Assembly: GCA_007858575.1 (NCBI GenBank) | Contig: CP042279.1 | Location: 1,302,001-1,366,000, forward strand | Source of the DNA: Streptomyces sp. WAC08241 | Lineage (GTDB): Bacteria; Actinomycetota; Actinomycetes; Streptomycetales; Streptomycetaceae | Reading direction: 5' to 3' | Length of the DNA: 64,000 bases | Part shown: positions 53,071-64,000 of the stretch, one piece after another | Numbering within the stretch: position 1 is the first letter of the stretch | How the letters are laid out: every line of letters begins with the position of its first letter | The notes under the pieces: generated by a model | Told to the model about the DNA's origin: nothing | The model's input: only the letters and a program-made list of their open reading frames with translations | Databases searched by the model: none | Made by a program: the position numbers and the translations under genes

Positions 53071-56000
53071 ATGCCGTTCGACACGCCCGTCGCACCCGCT
53101 CCGGCCGCCGTCCGGTTGCCGCTCTCGGTGGCCCAGCGTGACATCTGGACGGCGCACGCCCTCGACCCCACCGGCGTCAAGTACAACGTCGCCGAGTGCC
53201 GCGAGATCATCGGCCCGGTCGACCCGGAGCTGATGGCGGCGGCTTGGCGTCGGCTCGTCGAGGAGGCCGACTTCCTCCGCATCCGCGGCTTCGAGGACGA
53301 CGGCGAGCAGGTCCGGCAGATCGTCGACCCCGACGCCGGCACCCGCCGCCTCCCGTTCACCGACGTGAGCGCGGCCGACGACCCCGAGGCCGAGGCCTGG
53401 CGCCTGATCGACGGCCTGATCGGCACCCCTTCGACCTGGCCCGCCGCCCGCCGGTCTGCTGCGCGCTGATCAAACTGGGCGAGGAGCGGTTCTTCTACTT
53501 CTACGGGTTCCACCACCTGGTCGTCGACGGCGTCGGCGTCTCGATGGCCCTCGCCCGCCTGGTCGAGCTGTACGAGCGGGCGGTCGCGGGCGAACCCTGG
53601 GGACCCTCCCCGTTCGGGAGCCTCGCCGACCTGCTCGCCGAGGACGCCGCGTACCGGAACTCCGAGCGGGCCGCCACCGACCTGGCCGCCTGGCGGGAGC
53701 ACTCGCCGGTGCCCCGGACGCGCCCGCCGGCCTCGTCCGGGGCACCGGCCGGGCCCCGCCGCGCACGGCGGCCTGCCCTTCGCGCGCCGCAGCGTACGGG
53801 TGTCCGCGGCGGACGCCGACCGACTGCGGTCGGTCGCCCGGGGCGAACGGGTCTCCTGGTCCGTCCTCCTCGTGGCCCTCTTTTCGGTCTACCTGCACCG
53901 CGTCACGGGCCGCGAGGAACTGGTCCTCGCCCTGCCCGTGACGGGCCGCACGACCCGGCAGGCCCGCAGCACGCCCGGCATGCTGTCGAACGTGGTGCCG
54001 CTCCGCCTCCGGGTGCGGCCCGAGGAGACCCTCGCCGCCCTGGTCCGCTCGGCCGCCGCCGAGGTCAAGCACGGACTGCGCCACCAACTGACCCGGTACG
54101 AGGACCTGTGCCGGGACGCCGGAACCGTCGACGGCTCCCGCCGCCTCGCCGCGCCCGTCCTCAACATCATGGGCTTCCACGCGGAACTCACCGTGTGCGG
54201 CAGTCCGACCCTCAACCACAACATCAGCAACGGCCCGGTGGACGACCTCGCCGTCGCCGTGCTCGACCTCGGCGCCGAGCACGGCCTGCGGATCGACTTC
54301 GACACCCCGCTCGACGGCGTCGACGTGACGTCCGTCGCCGCCCACCAGGACCGCTTCGCCGCCTTCCTCTCCACCGTCCTCGCCCCGGACCGGCCGGCCG
54401 AACGCCGGATCGCCGACCTCGACGTCCTGACGGAGGCCGAACGCGCCCTGCTCACCGGCCCGTGGGCCGGCCCCGTCAGCACGGCCGGTACCGCCCCCAC
54501 GACCCTCGTGGCACGCTTCGAGGAGCAGGCGGCCCGCCACCCGGACGCCACCGCGCTGATCGACGGCGAGCGGAGGATCACGTACGCCGAGCTCAACGCC
54601 GCCGCCAACCGCTGGGCCCGCCACCTGAGTTCACACGGTCTGGGGCGCGGAGACCTGGCGGGCGTCCTCCTGGAGCGCGGCATCCGCTTCGCCACCGCCC
54701 TCCTCGCCGTCCTCAAGACCGGCGCCGCCCACGTCCTGCTCGACCCCGACTTCCCCGACGAGCGCCTCGCGCGGCGGCCGACGACGCCGGCATCCGCCAC
54801 CTCCTCACCCGCCCGTCCCTCGCCGGACGCCTCGAAGGACCCTGGACGGTCCACACCGAGGCCCCCGGCGAACTCCTCTCCCACGGCCCCGGCAACCCCG
54901 GCCTCCCCGTCGTCCCCGACGACCCCGCCTGCCTGATGTTCACCTCCGGCTCGACGGGCCGGCCCAAGGCGATCCTGTCGTCCCACCGGAACCTGGTCTC
55001 CACCCTGGTCGGCCAGCCCTACCTCCCCACCGGCCCGGACCAGATCCACCTCCAGTGCTCGCCGGTCTCCTGGGACGCGTTCAGCCTGGAGTTCTGGGGC
55101 GGCCTCCTCCACGGCGGCACCGTCGTCCTCCAGCCGGGACAGAAACCCGAACCCGCCCTCGTCACCGAACTGGCGCGCCGCCACGGCGTCACCACGCTCC
55201 TGCTGTCCGCCACCCTCTTCAACTACCTCACCGACGAGCACCCGGAGGCCTTCGACACCGTCACCACCGCCTTCACCGTCGGCGAGGCCGCCTCCCCGGC
55301 CCACGTCCACAAGCTCCAGCGGCTCAGGCCCGGCATCGAGGTCGTGAACGGGTACGGACCGGCCGAGGTCATGATCTTCGCCACCACCCACACCGTCGAG
55401 CCCGGCGAGCACCCGCACACCGCGATCCCGATCGGAACCCCCTCGTCGACAAGGGCGGTCACGTCCTCGATCCCCACCTGAACCTGTGCCCGCCCGGCGT
55501 CACCGGGGAGCTCTATCTCAGTGGTGAGGGCCTGGCCCACGGCTACCTGGGCCGGCCGGACCTGACGGCGACCCGTTTCGTGCCGAACCCGTTCGGACCC
55601 GGTCGTCTCTACCGGACCGGTGACCTGGTCCGCTTCGACGGCGAGGGCCGTCTCGTCTACGAGGGCCGGGCGGACGACCAGATCAAGATACGGGGCTTCC
55701 GCATCGAGCCGGGCGAGACCGAGGCAGCCCTCCTGACCCACCCCCGGGTCACCCGGGCCGTCGTCACCGTCCACGAGAAGCGCCTCGCCGCGTACGTCGT
55801 CATCGACGGCGACGCCCACCCCGCCGTCCACCCGGAGGAGATCCGGCGGCACGTGGCGGACCGGCTCCCCGAACACCTCGTCCCCACCTATCTGACCCTC
55901 CTCGACCGGCTGCCCGTCACCCCCAACGGCAAGATCGACAAGCGGGCCCTGCCGGCCCCGGCGGCCCTCTCGCCACCCGGCGCGCCCCGCGCACCCGGAC

Positions 56001-59000
56001 GGAGGAGACCCTCGTCGCCCTCTTCGGCACGACGCTGGAGACGACGGACCCGATCGGCATCGACGACGGCTTCTTCGCCCTCGGCGGCCACTCGCTGCTC
56101 GCGGCACGCCTGACGAACCACATCGCGGACGCCCTGGACGTGCGGCTCACGATCCGGGACGTGTTCGAGAACCCGACACCGGCGCGCCTCGCGGAGCTGA
56201 TCGCGGGGGCGCAAGGCGTACGGAACGTCCTGCCGCCGCTGGTCGCGGGCGAGGGCACGGACGGGAACGACGCCCTGCCCCCGGCCTCGTACGCACAGCG
56301 GCGCCTGTGGCTCCTCGCGGGCATGGACGGGGACAGCGCGGCCTACAACGTGCCCATGGTGGTGCGCCTGGAGGACGGCGGGCTCGACGTCGGAGCCCTG
56401 GAAGCGGCGCTGGGGGACGTGGTGGAGCGGCATGCTCCGCTGCGGACGGTCTTCGCGACCGTGGACGGCGAACCGCGCCAACGGATCCTCCCGCCGGACC
56501 TCGCGGGGACGACGGTCCGACGGCGGCGCGTGGAGACGGCACACCTGGACGCCGAACTGGCCGCCGAGGCGGGCCGGGTGTTCGACCTGGCTGCGGAGAT
56601 TCCGGTGCGGGCGGTGGTGTTCGACCTGGAGGACGGGTCGGCGGTGCTCCTGCTGGTGGTGCACCACATCGCGACGGACGGCGTGTCGAGCGGCGTGTTC
56701 TTCGCGGACCTGGAGCGGGCGTACGGGGCCCGGGCCGGGGAGCGGGGAGCACTGTGCTGGAGCCGTTGACGGTCCAGTACGCCGATTACGCGGTCTGGCA
56801 GCGACGAGTGCTGGACGACGCGGACGACCCGGGCGGTGTGCTGGGGCGGGACCTCGGCTTCGGCGCGGCGCGCTGGAGGGCCTTCCGGAGGAGCACGGGT
56901 TGAGCCTGGACCGGCCGAGGCCGGCGCGGGCGTCGCATCGGGGCGGAGAGGTCGAGGTCGATCTCGGTGCGGGGGTCTTCGAGCGGGTGGCCGCGTTCGC
57001 GCGGGCGGAGGGGTGCACGCCGTTCATGGTGGTGCACGCGGCGCTGGTCGCGGCCCTGACCCGGCTGGGCGCGGGGTCCGATCTGGCGATCGGTTCGCCG
57101 GTGGCCGGACGCGGAGACCGGGCGCTGGAGGATCTGGTCGGGTTCTTCGTGAACACGCTGGTCCTGCGGACGGACAGCGCGGGTGATCCGACGTTCCGGG
57201 AGCTGCTGGGCCGGGTGCGTACGGCTGACTTGGACGCGTTCGCGCACCAGGAGTCGCCGTTCGATCTGGTCCTGGAGGCGGTCAATCCCACCCGTACGCT
57301 CTCGCGCCACCCCTCTTCCAGATCTGCCTGGCCCTCGAAACCGAGAGCGGCCCGGCGTTCGGGCTGCGGGGCGTGCGAACCGGGCCCGTCGAAACGGTCT
57401 CCAACGGATCCGCCAAGTTCGACCTGGAGTTCTTCCTCCGCACCGACGACGAGAAGTCGCTCCGGGCCACCGTGCTCTTCGCCGCCGAGCTGTTCGACGA
57501 GGTGACGGTACGGCGGATGGTGACGGTTCTCGGGGACGTACTGGTTCAGGTGCTGGACGAGCCGGGTGTCCGGCTCTCGGGCCTGGAGGTGTTGTCCGGT
57601 GCGGAACGTGAGCTGCTGACCGGTCCATGGGCCGGGGCGACAGCGGACACCGGGGACGTGTCGCTGGTCGGGCGGTTCGAGGAGCAGGTGGCCCGTCATC
57701 CGGGCCGTATCGCTCTCGTCGACGGCGAGCGGAAGATCACGTACGCCGAGCTGAACGTCGCCGCCAACCGCTGGGCCCGGCACCTGAGTTCACGTGGCTT
57801 GGGGCGCGGTGACATGGCCGGTGTCCTGCTTGAGCGGGGTGCGGACTTCGCGGCGGCGGTGATCGCGGTCGTCAAGACCGGGGCCGGTTACACGCTCCTG
57901 GACCTGGACTTCCCCGACGAGCGGTTGCGTTCGGCCGCCACCGACGCCGGCATCGGCGTCCTGGTCACGGGCCCCCGTCTCGCGGGGCGCCTGGAGGGCC
58001 GTGGCAGACCGTCTCCTGCTCGCCCGGGGAACTGGAAAGTCTGCCCGGGGAGAACCTGGGCACGGAGCTGACCGGGGACGACGTGGCGTGCCTGATGTTC
58101 ACGTCGGGGTCGACGGGCCGTCCGAAGGGGATCCTGTCGTCGCACCGGAATCTGGTCTCGACGGTGAGCGGTCAGTCGTACGGCCGGTTCGGTCCGGACG
58201 AGGTGTTCCTCCAGTGCTCGCCGGTGTCGTGGGACGCGTTCAGCCTGGAGTTCTGGGGTGCGCTGCTGCACGGCGGGATCTCGGTGATGCAGCGGGGCAG
58301 CGGCCGGAACCGGTGCTGATCAGTGAGCTGTCCCGCCGGCATGGCGTGACGATGCTCCAGTTGTCGGCGAGTCTGTTCAACTTCCTGGTGGACGAGCACC
58401 CGGAGGCCTTCGCCACGGTCACGGTCGCCTTCACCGGCGGCGAGGCAGCCTCCCCGGCGCACGTGCACAAGCTCCAGCGCCTCAGGCCCGGCCTTGAGGT
58501 GGTGAACGGTTACGGGCCGGCGGAGTCGATGGGCTTCACCACCACGCATCCCGTCGAGGCGGCCGACCGCCCTCACCCCGTGATCCCGATCGGAACCCCG
58601 CTGGTCAACAAGGGCGGTTACGTCCTCGACGCCCATCTGAACCTGTGCCCGCCGGGTGTCACCGGCGAGCTCTACCTCGCCGGTGAGGGCCTGGCCCACG
58701 GTTACCTGGGCCGGCCGGACCTGACGGCGACTCGTTTCGTACCGAACCCGTTCGAGCCCGGTCGTCTCTACCGGACCGGTGACCTGGCCCGTTTCGACCG
58801 GAACGGTGACCTCCTTTATGAGGGCCGGGCGGACGACCAGATCAAGATACGGGGCTTCCGCGTCGAACCCGGTGAGACCGAGGCCGCGCTCCTGACCCAC
58901 CCCCGGGTCACCCAGGCCGTCGTCACCGTCCACCACGACCGCCTCGCCGCCTATGTCGTCACCGACGACGACGTACACCCCGAGGAGATCCGCAAGCACG

Positions 59001-62000
59001 TGGCGGACCGGCTCCCCGAGCACCTCGTCCCCGCGCACGTCATCGGCCTGGAGCGGCTGCCGCTCACGCCGAACGGCAAGATCGACAAGCGGGCCCTGCC
59101 CGAGCCGGCCGTCACCGCCGCCTCCGGACGCGCCCCGCGCACGCCGCTGGAAGAGACCCTGCTCGCCCTCTTCGTCCGCGTCCTCGACACGACCGCCAGC
59201 CTCACCATCGACGACGACTTCTTCCACCACGGCGGTCATTCGCTGCTCGCGGCACGTCTGACGAACCACATCGCGGACGCCCTGGGCGTGCGGCTGACCA
59301 TCCGGGACGTGTTCGGGAGTCCGACGCCGGCGGGCCTCGCGGAGCTGGTCGCGGGGAGGAAGGCGTACGGGATGTCCTCCCGCCGCTGGTCGCGGGGGAA
59401 GGACAGGAAGGGGACGGACTGCCCCGGCGTCGTTCGCGCAGCGGCGCCTGTGGCTCCTTTCGCAGCTCGACGGGGACAGCGCCGCCTACAACGTGCCGAT
59501 GGTGGTGCGCTTCGAGGGCGGCGGGCTGGACCCGGCCGCGCTGGAAGCGGCGCTGGAGGACGTGGTGGAGCGGCATGCTCCGCTGCGGACGGTCTTCGCG
59601 ACCGTGGACGGCGAACCGCGCCAGCGGATCCTCCCGCCGGAGCAGGCACGCGTGCACGTGGAATCACGCCGGACCCAGACCGGTCTGCTCGAAGCGGAGC
59701 TGACCGCCGAGGCGGGCCGGGTGTTCGACCTGGCTGCGGAGGTTCCGGTGCGGGCGGTGGTGTTCGACCTCGGAGACGGGCCTGCGGTCCTGCTGCTGGT
59801 GGTGCACCACATCGCGATCGACGGCGTGTCGAATGGTGTGTTCTTCGCGGATCTGGAGCGGGCGTACGAGGCCCGGGTCGGGGAGCGGAGCGCAGTGCGC
59901 TGGAGCCGCTCACCGTCCAGTACGCGGACTACGCGGTGTGGCAGCGGCGGGTGTTGGGGTCGGCCGATGATCCGGACGGCGTGCTGGGGCGGGACCTCGG
60001 CTTCGGCGCGGCGCGCTGGAGGGCCTTCCGGAGGAGCACGGGTTGAGCCTGGACCGGCCGAGGCCGGCGAAGGCCTCGCACCTGGGCGATCAGATCGAGG
60101 TCGACTTCGGTGCGGAGGCGTTCGAGCGGGTGGCCGCCTTCGCCCGGAACGAGGGGTGCACGCCGTTCATGGTGGTGCACGCGGCGCTGGTCGCGGCCCT
60201 GACCCGGCTGGGCGCGGGGTCCGATCTGGCGATCGGTTCGCCGGTGGCCGGACGCGGGGACAAGGCGCTGGACGACTTGGTCGGGTTCTTCGTGAACACG
60301 CTGGTCCTGCGGACGGACAGCGCGGGTGATCCGACGTTCCGGGAGCTGCTGGGCCGGGTGCGTACGGCTGACTTGGACGCGTTCGCGCACCAGGAGTCGC
60401 CGTTCGATCTGGTCCTGGAGGCGGTCAATCCCACCCGTACCCTCTCGCGCCACCCCTCTTCCAGATCTGCCTGGGCCTTGAGGCGGGCAGCGCGCCGCAG
60501 TTGAACCTGGCCGGTGTCCCTGCCTCCGAGGTCTCGGGCCTAGCGAACGGCTCGGTCAAGTTCGACCTGGAGTTCCTGCTCCGCTCCGACGACGGCCGGC
60601 GTCTGCACGGCGCGGTCCTCTTCGCTGCCGAGCTGTTCGACGAGGTGACGGTACGGCGCATGACCAGGGTCCTCGGGGACGTACTGGTTCAGGTGCTGGA
60701 CGAGCCGGGTGTCCGGCTCTCGGGCCTGGAGGTGTTGTCCGGTGCGGAACGTGAGCTGCTGACGGGTCCGTGGGCTGGGGCGACAGCGGACACCGGGGAC
60801 GTGTCGCTGGTCGGGCGGTTCGAGGAGCAGGTGGCCCGTCATCCGGGCCGTATCGCTCTGGTCGACGGCGAGCGGAGGATCACGTATGCCGAGCTGAACG
60901 CCGCCGCCAACCGCTGGGCCCGGCACCTGAGTTCACGTGGCTTGGGACGCGGTGACATGGCCGGTGTCCTGCTTGAGCGTGGTGCGGACTTCGCGGCAGC
61001 GGTGATCGCGGTCGTCAAGACCGGGGCCGGTTACACGCTCCTGGACCCGGACTTCCCCGACGAGCGGCTGCGTTCGGCCGCCACCGACGCCGGCATCCGC
61101 CACCTCCTCACCTGCCCGTCCCTCGCCGCGCGCGTCGACGGGCCCTGGACGACCCACACGGAAGCCCCGGCCGAACTCCCGGCGCTCGACTCCGGCAACC
61201 TCGGTCTGCCGATCGGTCCCGACGACTCCGCCTGCCTGATGTTCACGTCGGGGTCGACGGGGCGGCCGAAGGGGATCCTGTCGTCGCACCGGAACCTGGT
61301 CTCGACGGTGAGCGGTCAGTCCTACGGCCGGTTCGGTCCGGACGAGGTGTTCTCCAGTGCTCGCCCGTCTCCTGGGACGCGTTCAGCCTGGAGTTCTGGG
61401 GCGCGCTGCTGCATGGCGGAACCTCCGTACTCCAGCGGGGCAGCGGCCCGAGCCCGTACTGATCAGCGAGTTGTCCCGTCGACACGGTGTGACGATGCTC
61501 CAGTTGTCGGCGAGTCTGTTCAACTTCCTGGTCGATGAGCACCCGGAGGCCTTCGCCACGGTCACGGTCGCCTTCACCGGCGGCGAGGCCGCCTCCCCGG
61601 CGCACGTGCACAAGCTCCAGCGCCTCAAGCCCGGCATCGAGATCGTCAACGGCTACGGGCCCGCCGAATCGATGGGCTTCACGACCACCCACTCCATCGC
61701 CCGTGGCGACGAGCCGCCCGCCCTCGTCCCGATCGGAACCCCTCTCGTCAACAAGGGCGGTTACGTCCTCGACGCCCACCTGAACCTGTGCCTGCCGGGT
61801 GTCACCGGCGAGCTCTACCTCGCCGGTGAGGGCCTGGCCCACGGTTACCTGGGCCGGCCGGACCTGACGGCGACTCGTTTCGTGCCGAACCCGTTCGGAC
61901 CGGCCGGTGGGCGTCTCTACCGGACCGGTGACCTGGCCCGTTTCGACCGGAACGGTGACCTGCTTTATGAGGGCCGGGCGGACGACCAGATCAAGATACG

Positions 62001-62588
62001 GGGCTTCCGCGTCGAACCGGGCGAGACCGAGGCCGCCCTCCTGACCCACCCCGGGTCACCCAGGCCGTCGTCACCGTCCATCGCGACCGGCTCGCCGCCT
62101 ACGTCGTCACCGACGGCGACATCGATCCGGAAGAGGTGCGAGGGCACGTCGCCGAACGGCTCCCCGAGCACCTCGTCCCGACCCACCTCACGTTCCTGGA
62201 GCGGCTGCCGCTCACGCCGAACGGCAAGATCGACAAGCGGGCCCTCCCCGAGCCGACCGCCGTCACCACCGCCTCCGGACGCGCCCCGCGCACGCCCCTC
62301 GAAGAGACCCTGCTCGCCCTCTTCGTCCGCGTCCTCGACACGACCGCCGACCTCACCGTCGACGACGACTTCTTCCACCACGGCGGCCACTCGCTCCTGG
62401 GGGCCCGCCTCACCAACCACATCGCCGGTGCCCTGGACGTGCGGCTCACCGTCCGCGACGTCTTCCAGCACCCGACCCCCGCCCGGCTCGCCGCGCACAT
62501 CGACACGCTCAGGGCCGCCGCCGTCCCGGCGAAGAAGGCCCGGCCCGCCCTCCGCCGCCGTACCGAGACAGAACGGATCAGCTCATGA
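53071..62588 (+). CDS. Trimodular nonribosomal peptide synthetase, C-A-PCP x3, no cis thioesterase
   Basis: About 3170 aa once joined; AGGAG precedes ATG. Three modules, each condensation, adenylation and carrier domain; no epimerase or methyltransferase domain. The N-terminal C domain (LPLSVAQRDIWTAHALDPTG, FYGFHHLVVDGVGVSMALAR, GPVDDLAVAVLDLG) resembles that of EntF, so the first building block must come from a separate carrier protein. Carrier serines are in GGHSLL at 56092, 59240 and 62391. Modules 2 and 3 are near-identical in DNA with a ~3.14-kb offset. The C-terminus ends RRRTETERISS without a thioesterase; the following gene overlaps by ATGA and supplies one in trans. About 18 frame breaks, several at identical places in modules 2 and 3. 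Confidence 0.88.
53107..56240 (+). other. NRPS module 1: C (EntF-like) - A - PCP
   Basis: C motif HHLVVDG at ~53511. A domain: FTSGSTGRPKAILSS (core A3, ~54940), SPVSWDAFSLEFWGGLLHGG (A4), NGYGPAEVMIF (A5), GELYLSGEGLAHGYLGRPDL, YRTGDLVRF and NGKIDKRALP. Binding-pocket residues by my hand alignment to GrsA: D-A-L-L-F-V-G-I-F-K. This does not match a common code I remember. Breaks near 53430, 53730, 54775, 55443 and 55985. Confidence 0.7.
56284..59380 (+). other. NRPS module 2: C - A - PCP
   Basis: C domain of the LCL kind (SYAQRRLWLLAGM, ERHAPLRTVFATVDGEPRQR, VVHHIATDGVS). A-domain pocket residues by hand alignment: D-A-L-Q-F-G-G-G-F-K, from SWDAFSLEFW, VTMLQLSASLF, AFTGGEA and NGYGPAESMGF. 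The carrier domain has DDFFHHGGHSLLAARLTNHI. Breaks near 56748, 56868, 57308, 57970-58070 and 58300. Confidence 0.72.
59430..62588 (+). other. NRPS module 3: C - A - PCP
   Basis: Near-duplicate of module 2. C motif VVHHIAIDGVS; the A pocket is the same D-A-L-Q-F-G-G-G-F-K, so modules 2 and 3 should load the same amino acid. Unlike module 2, the pocket-flanking segment 61081-61240 resembles module 1 (IRHLLTCPSLAARVDGPW). The carrier domain ends in a basic tail. Breaks near 59895, 59997, 60460, 61350, 61445 and 62053. Confidence 0.72.
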
Positions 62589-63381
62589 CCTCCTCCTTCC
62601 CGGACCCCGCTTTCGTCCCCGCGCCCGAAGACGTCGTCTGGGACCTTCCCGGGGACGCCCCGCACCGCCTGTCGCTCTCGTCCTCCCGCACGCGGGAGGC
62701 AACGCCCACGCGTACAGCACGTGGCGCGAGCACCTGCCGGCCGACGTGCGGCTGCTGATCGGCCAGTACCCGGGCCGGGGCGCCCGCTACAGCGAGGACC
62801 TGCCCGAGTCCGTCGACGACCTGGCGCTCCCCGTCGTCGACGCCTCCCCTCGGACACCGGCCCCTGGTGGTCCTCGGGCACAGCATGGGCAGCCTGGTCG
62901 CCTTCGAGGTGACCCGGGCCCTCCAGGCCGGCGGCCGCACCCCGCACGGACTGATCGCCTCCGCCTGCCGGGCGCCCGTCCTGCCCAACCAGTGCCCGGT
63001 CCGCCCCGAACTGTTCGACGACGACCAGCTCGTCGCCGCCATCAAGGAGCGCGGCGGCACCGACGACGGCATCCTCGACGACCCGGAGCTCCGCGAGATC
63101 GTCCTGCCGTCCATCCGCGCCGACTTCGCCATCGACGACGTCTACCGGTGCACCGCCCCGAGCGTGCGGCTCGACTGCCCGGTCGCGGTGTTCGGCGGCG
63201 ACGCCGACCCGATCGTCCCGGTCGACATGCTCGGCGGCTGGTCCTCGTGGCCGGTCACCCGGTCGAGCCCGAGGTGCTCCCCGGCGACCACTTCTACTTC
63301 CAGCAGGACCTGCCCGGCTTCTTCGCCCGGCTGAACCCGGTCCTCGACGCCCTGCACGCCTCCGCGACCACGGCCGCCTGA
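62585..63381 (+). CDS. Stand-alone NRPS thioesterase (type II TE fold)
   Basis: About 265 aa. ATG overlaps the NRPS stop (ATGA). LVLPHAGGNAHAYSTWREHL, LLIGQYPGRGARYSEDL, nucleophile Ser in VVLGHSMGSLVAFEVTRAL, VAVFGGDADPIVPV (Asp) and GDHFYFQQ (His) form the alpha/beta-hydrolase triad. Frame breaks near 62670, 62850 and 63240. Because the NRPS lacks its own TE, this enzyme may release the product as well as, or rather than, clearing misloaded carriers. Confidence 0.87.
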
Positions 63382-63446
63382 CCCGCGCCGCAGGTCGACC
63401 CCACCCGAACCCCCTTTCCACTTCCACGGAAGACGAGGAACCCGCC

Positions 63447-64000
63447 ATGACCACCTTCGCCCCCAGCCCGGCCACCGCCGGCGTCACCGTAGTCCGGGAG
63501 CCGGGCAAGCCGGCCGTCCTCCACACGCCCGCCTTCGGCACCATGGCCGAGGCCACCGCGTGGCTGTCCGACCGGCGCGCCGACATCCAGGCCGAACTGC
63601 ACCGCTCCGGCGCGGTCCTGCTGCGTGGCCTGCCCGTCACGGACGCGGCCACCTTCGCCGAGGCCCGGGACGCGCTGATCGCCGAGCGCGCCGGCTACAA
63701 GGAGAAGGCCACCCCGCGCACCGACTTCGGCGAGGGCGTCTTCTCCTCCACCGACCTGCCCGCCGCCCAGCCGATCCGCCTGCACAACGAGAACAGCTAC
63801 ACCCTCGACTTCCCCGGCGTGCTGCTCTTCGGCTGCGTCACCGCCCCCGAGACGGGCGGCGCGACCACCGTCGGCGACATGCGGAAGGCCCTCGCCGCCC
63901 TCCCGGAGGACCTCGTCGACCGGTTCGCCGAGGCCGGCTGGCTCCTCGTCCGCAACTACTCCGACCTCGCGGGCATGCCCTGGCGCAAGGCCTTCTCCTC
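63447..64000 (+). CDS. TauD/SyrP-like Fe(II)/2-oxoglutarate oxygenase, cut by the right edge
   Basis: At least 185 aa with no stop before the window ends. GAGGA precedes ATG 63447. Visible features: LHRSGAVLLRGLPVTDAATF, ERAGYKEKATPRTDFGEGVF, FSSTDLPAAQPIRLHNENSY with HxE metal ligands, and LLFGCVTAPETGGATTVGDM. The HNExSY plus P-x-x-GG-x-T pattern is that of SyrP, which beta-hydroxylates an amino acid on an NRPS carrier. It lies 66 nt after the thioesterase in the same operon. The distal His and Arg are outside the window. Confidence 0.82.
   Translation, partial: MTTFAPSPATAGVTVVREPGKPAVLHTPAFGTMAEATAWLSDRRADIQAELHRSGAVLLRGLPVTDAATFAEARDALIAERAGYKEKATPRTDFGEGVFSSTDLPAAQPIRLHNENSYTLDFPGVLLFGCVTAPETGGATTVGDMRKALAALPEDLVDRFAEAGWLLVRNYSDLAGMPWRKAFS

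Noticed and set aside
53071..62588. Calling the NRPS an enterobactin-type EntF
   Set aside because: Only the first condensation domain resembles EntF. EntF is a single C-A-PCP-TE with a serine pocket; this protein has three modules, different pocket residues and no TE.

Overview
The window is about 72% GC with codon use, gene families and regulators typical of an actinomycete, most likely Streptomyces: a large LuxR-type (LAL) regulator, a SARP/AfsR-type regulator, SpoIIE-type phosphatases, many secreted CBM13/CBM32 glycosidases, and a CUT1 sugar transporter with no ATPase of its own. I see no phage, CRISPR, IS, tRNA or rRNA signal.

Reading quality matters. Almost every gene longer than about 500 bp changes reading frame at one or more single-base losses, usually in or beside G/C runs. 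I count more than 80. The protein continues perfectly in the next frame, so I annotate joined genes and treat most breaks as sequence errors. Clean exceptions include the permease at 9384-10418, the SDR at 28806-29633 and the small secreted protein at 50965-51228. A response regulator (16344-16529) and an endonuclease-like gene (25096-25380) are broken in a different way, by loss of whole domains.

Region 1 (1-13.2 kb, all minus strand) looks like a secreted system for plant type II arabinogalactan: an M4 protease (partial), a DUF916 membrane protein, a GH43_24-like exo-beta-1,3-galactanase with CBM13 and a WxL cell-surface domain, a GH30 glycosidase with CBM13, a DeoR regulator, a secreted metallophosphoesterase and an AraFGH-like sugar ABC transporter. 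Three of these genes share a palindrome, TGTTNACGTNAACA.

Region 2 (13.5-31.2 kb) is mixed: a sigma-like/zinc-finger/transmembrane/ricin-lectin fusion, a lipoprotein - response regulator remnant - histidine kinase set, a secreted protein overlapping a Fic gene, a LAL regulator, a DsbA-like protein, a hemerythrin/MarR pair with a clear operator, a GAF-PP2C phosphatase, an SDR and an acetate kinase.

Region 3 (31.2-45.7 kb) is a second carbohydrate locus: ROK regulator, CUT1 binding protein and two permeases, GH1 beta-glucosidase, LacI regulator with a GAGCGCTC-type operator, then three secreted proteins (CBM32 beta-helix enzyme, CBM32-TIM-barrel-CBM32 enzyme, DUF1996 protein), a sortase and a GNAT.

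Region 4 (45.8-64 kb) leads into a nonribosomal peptide cluster: a SpoIIE-type phosphatase, an NTF2-like protein, a SARP/AfsR regulator with a TTA codon, an XRE-ATPase regulator, and then a C-A-PCP x3 NRPS with no cis thioesterase, a stand-alone thioesterase, and a SyrP/TauD-like oxygenase cut by the right edge. Promoter regions of both regulators carry the same 11-bp-periodic direct repeat (TTATCACCCCWCTATCWC), a plausible SARP site.
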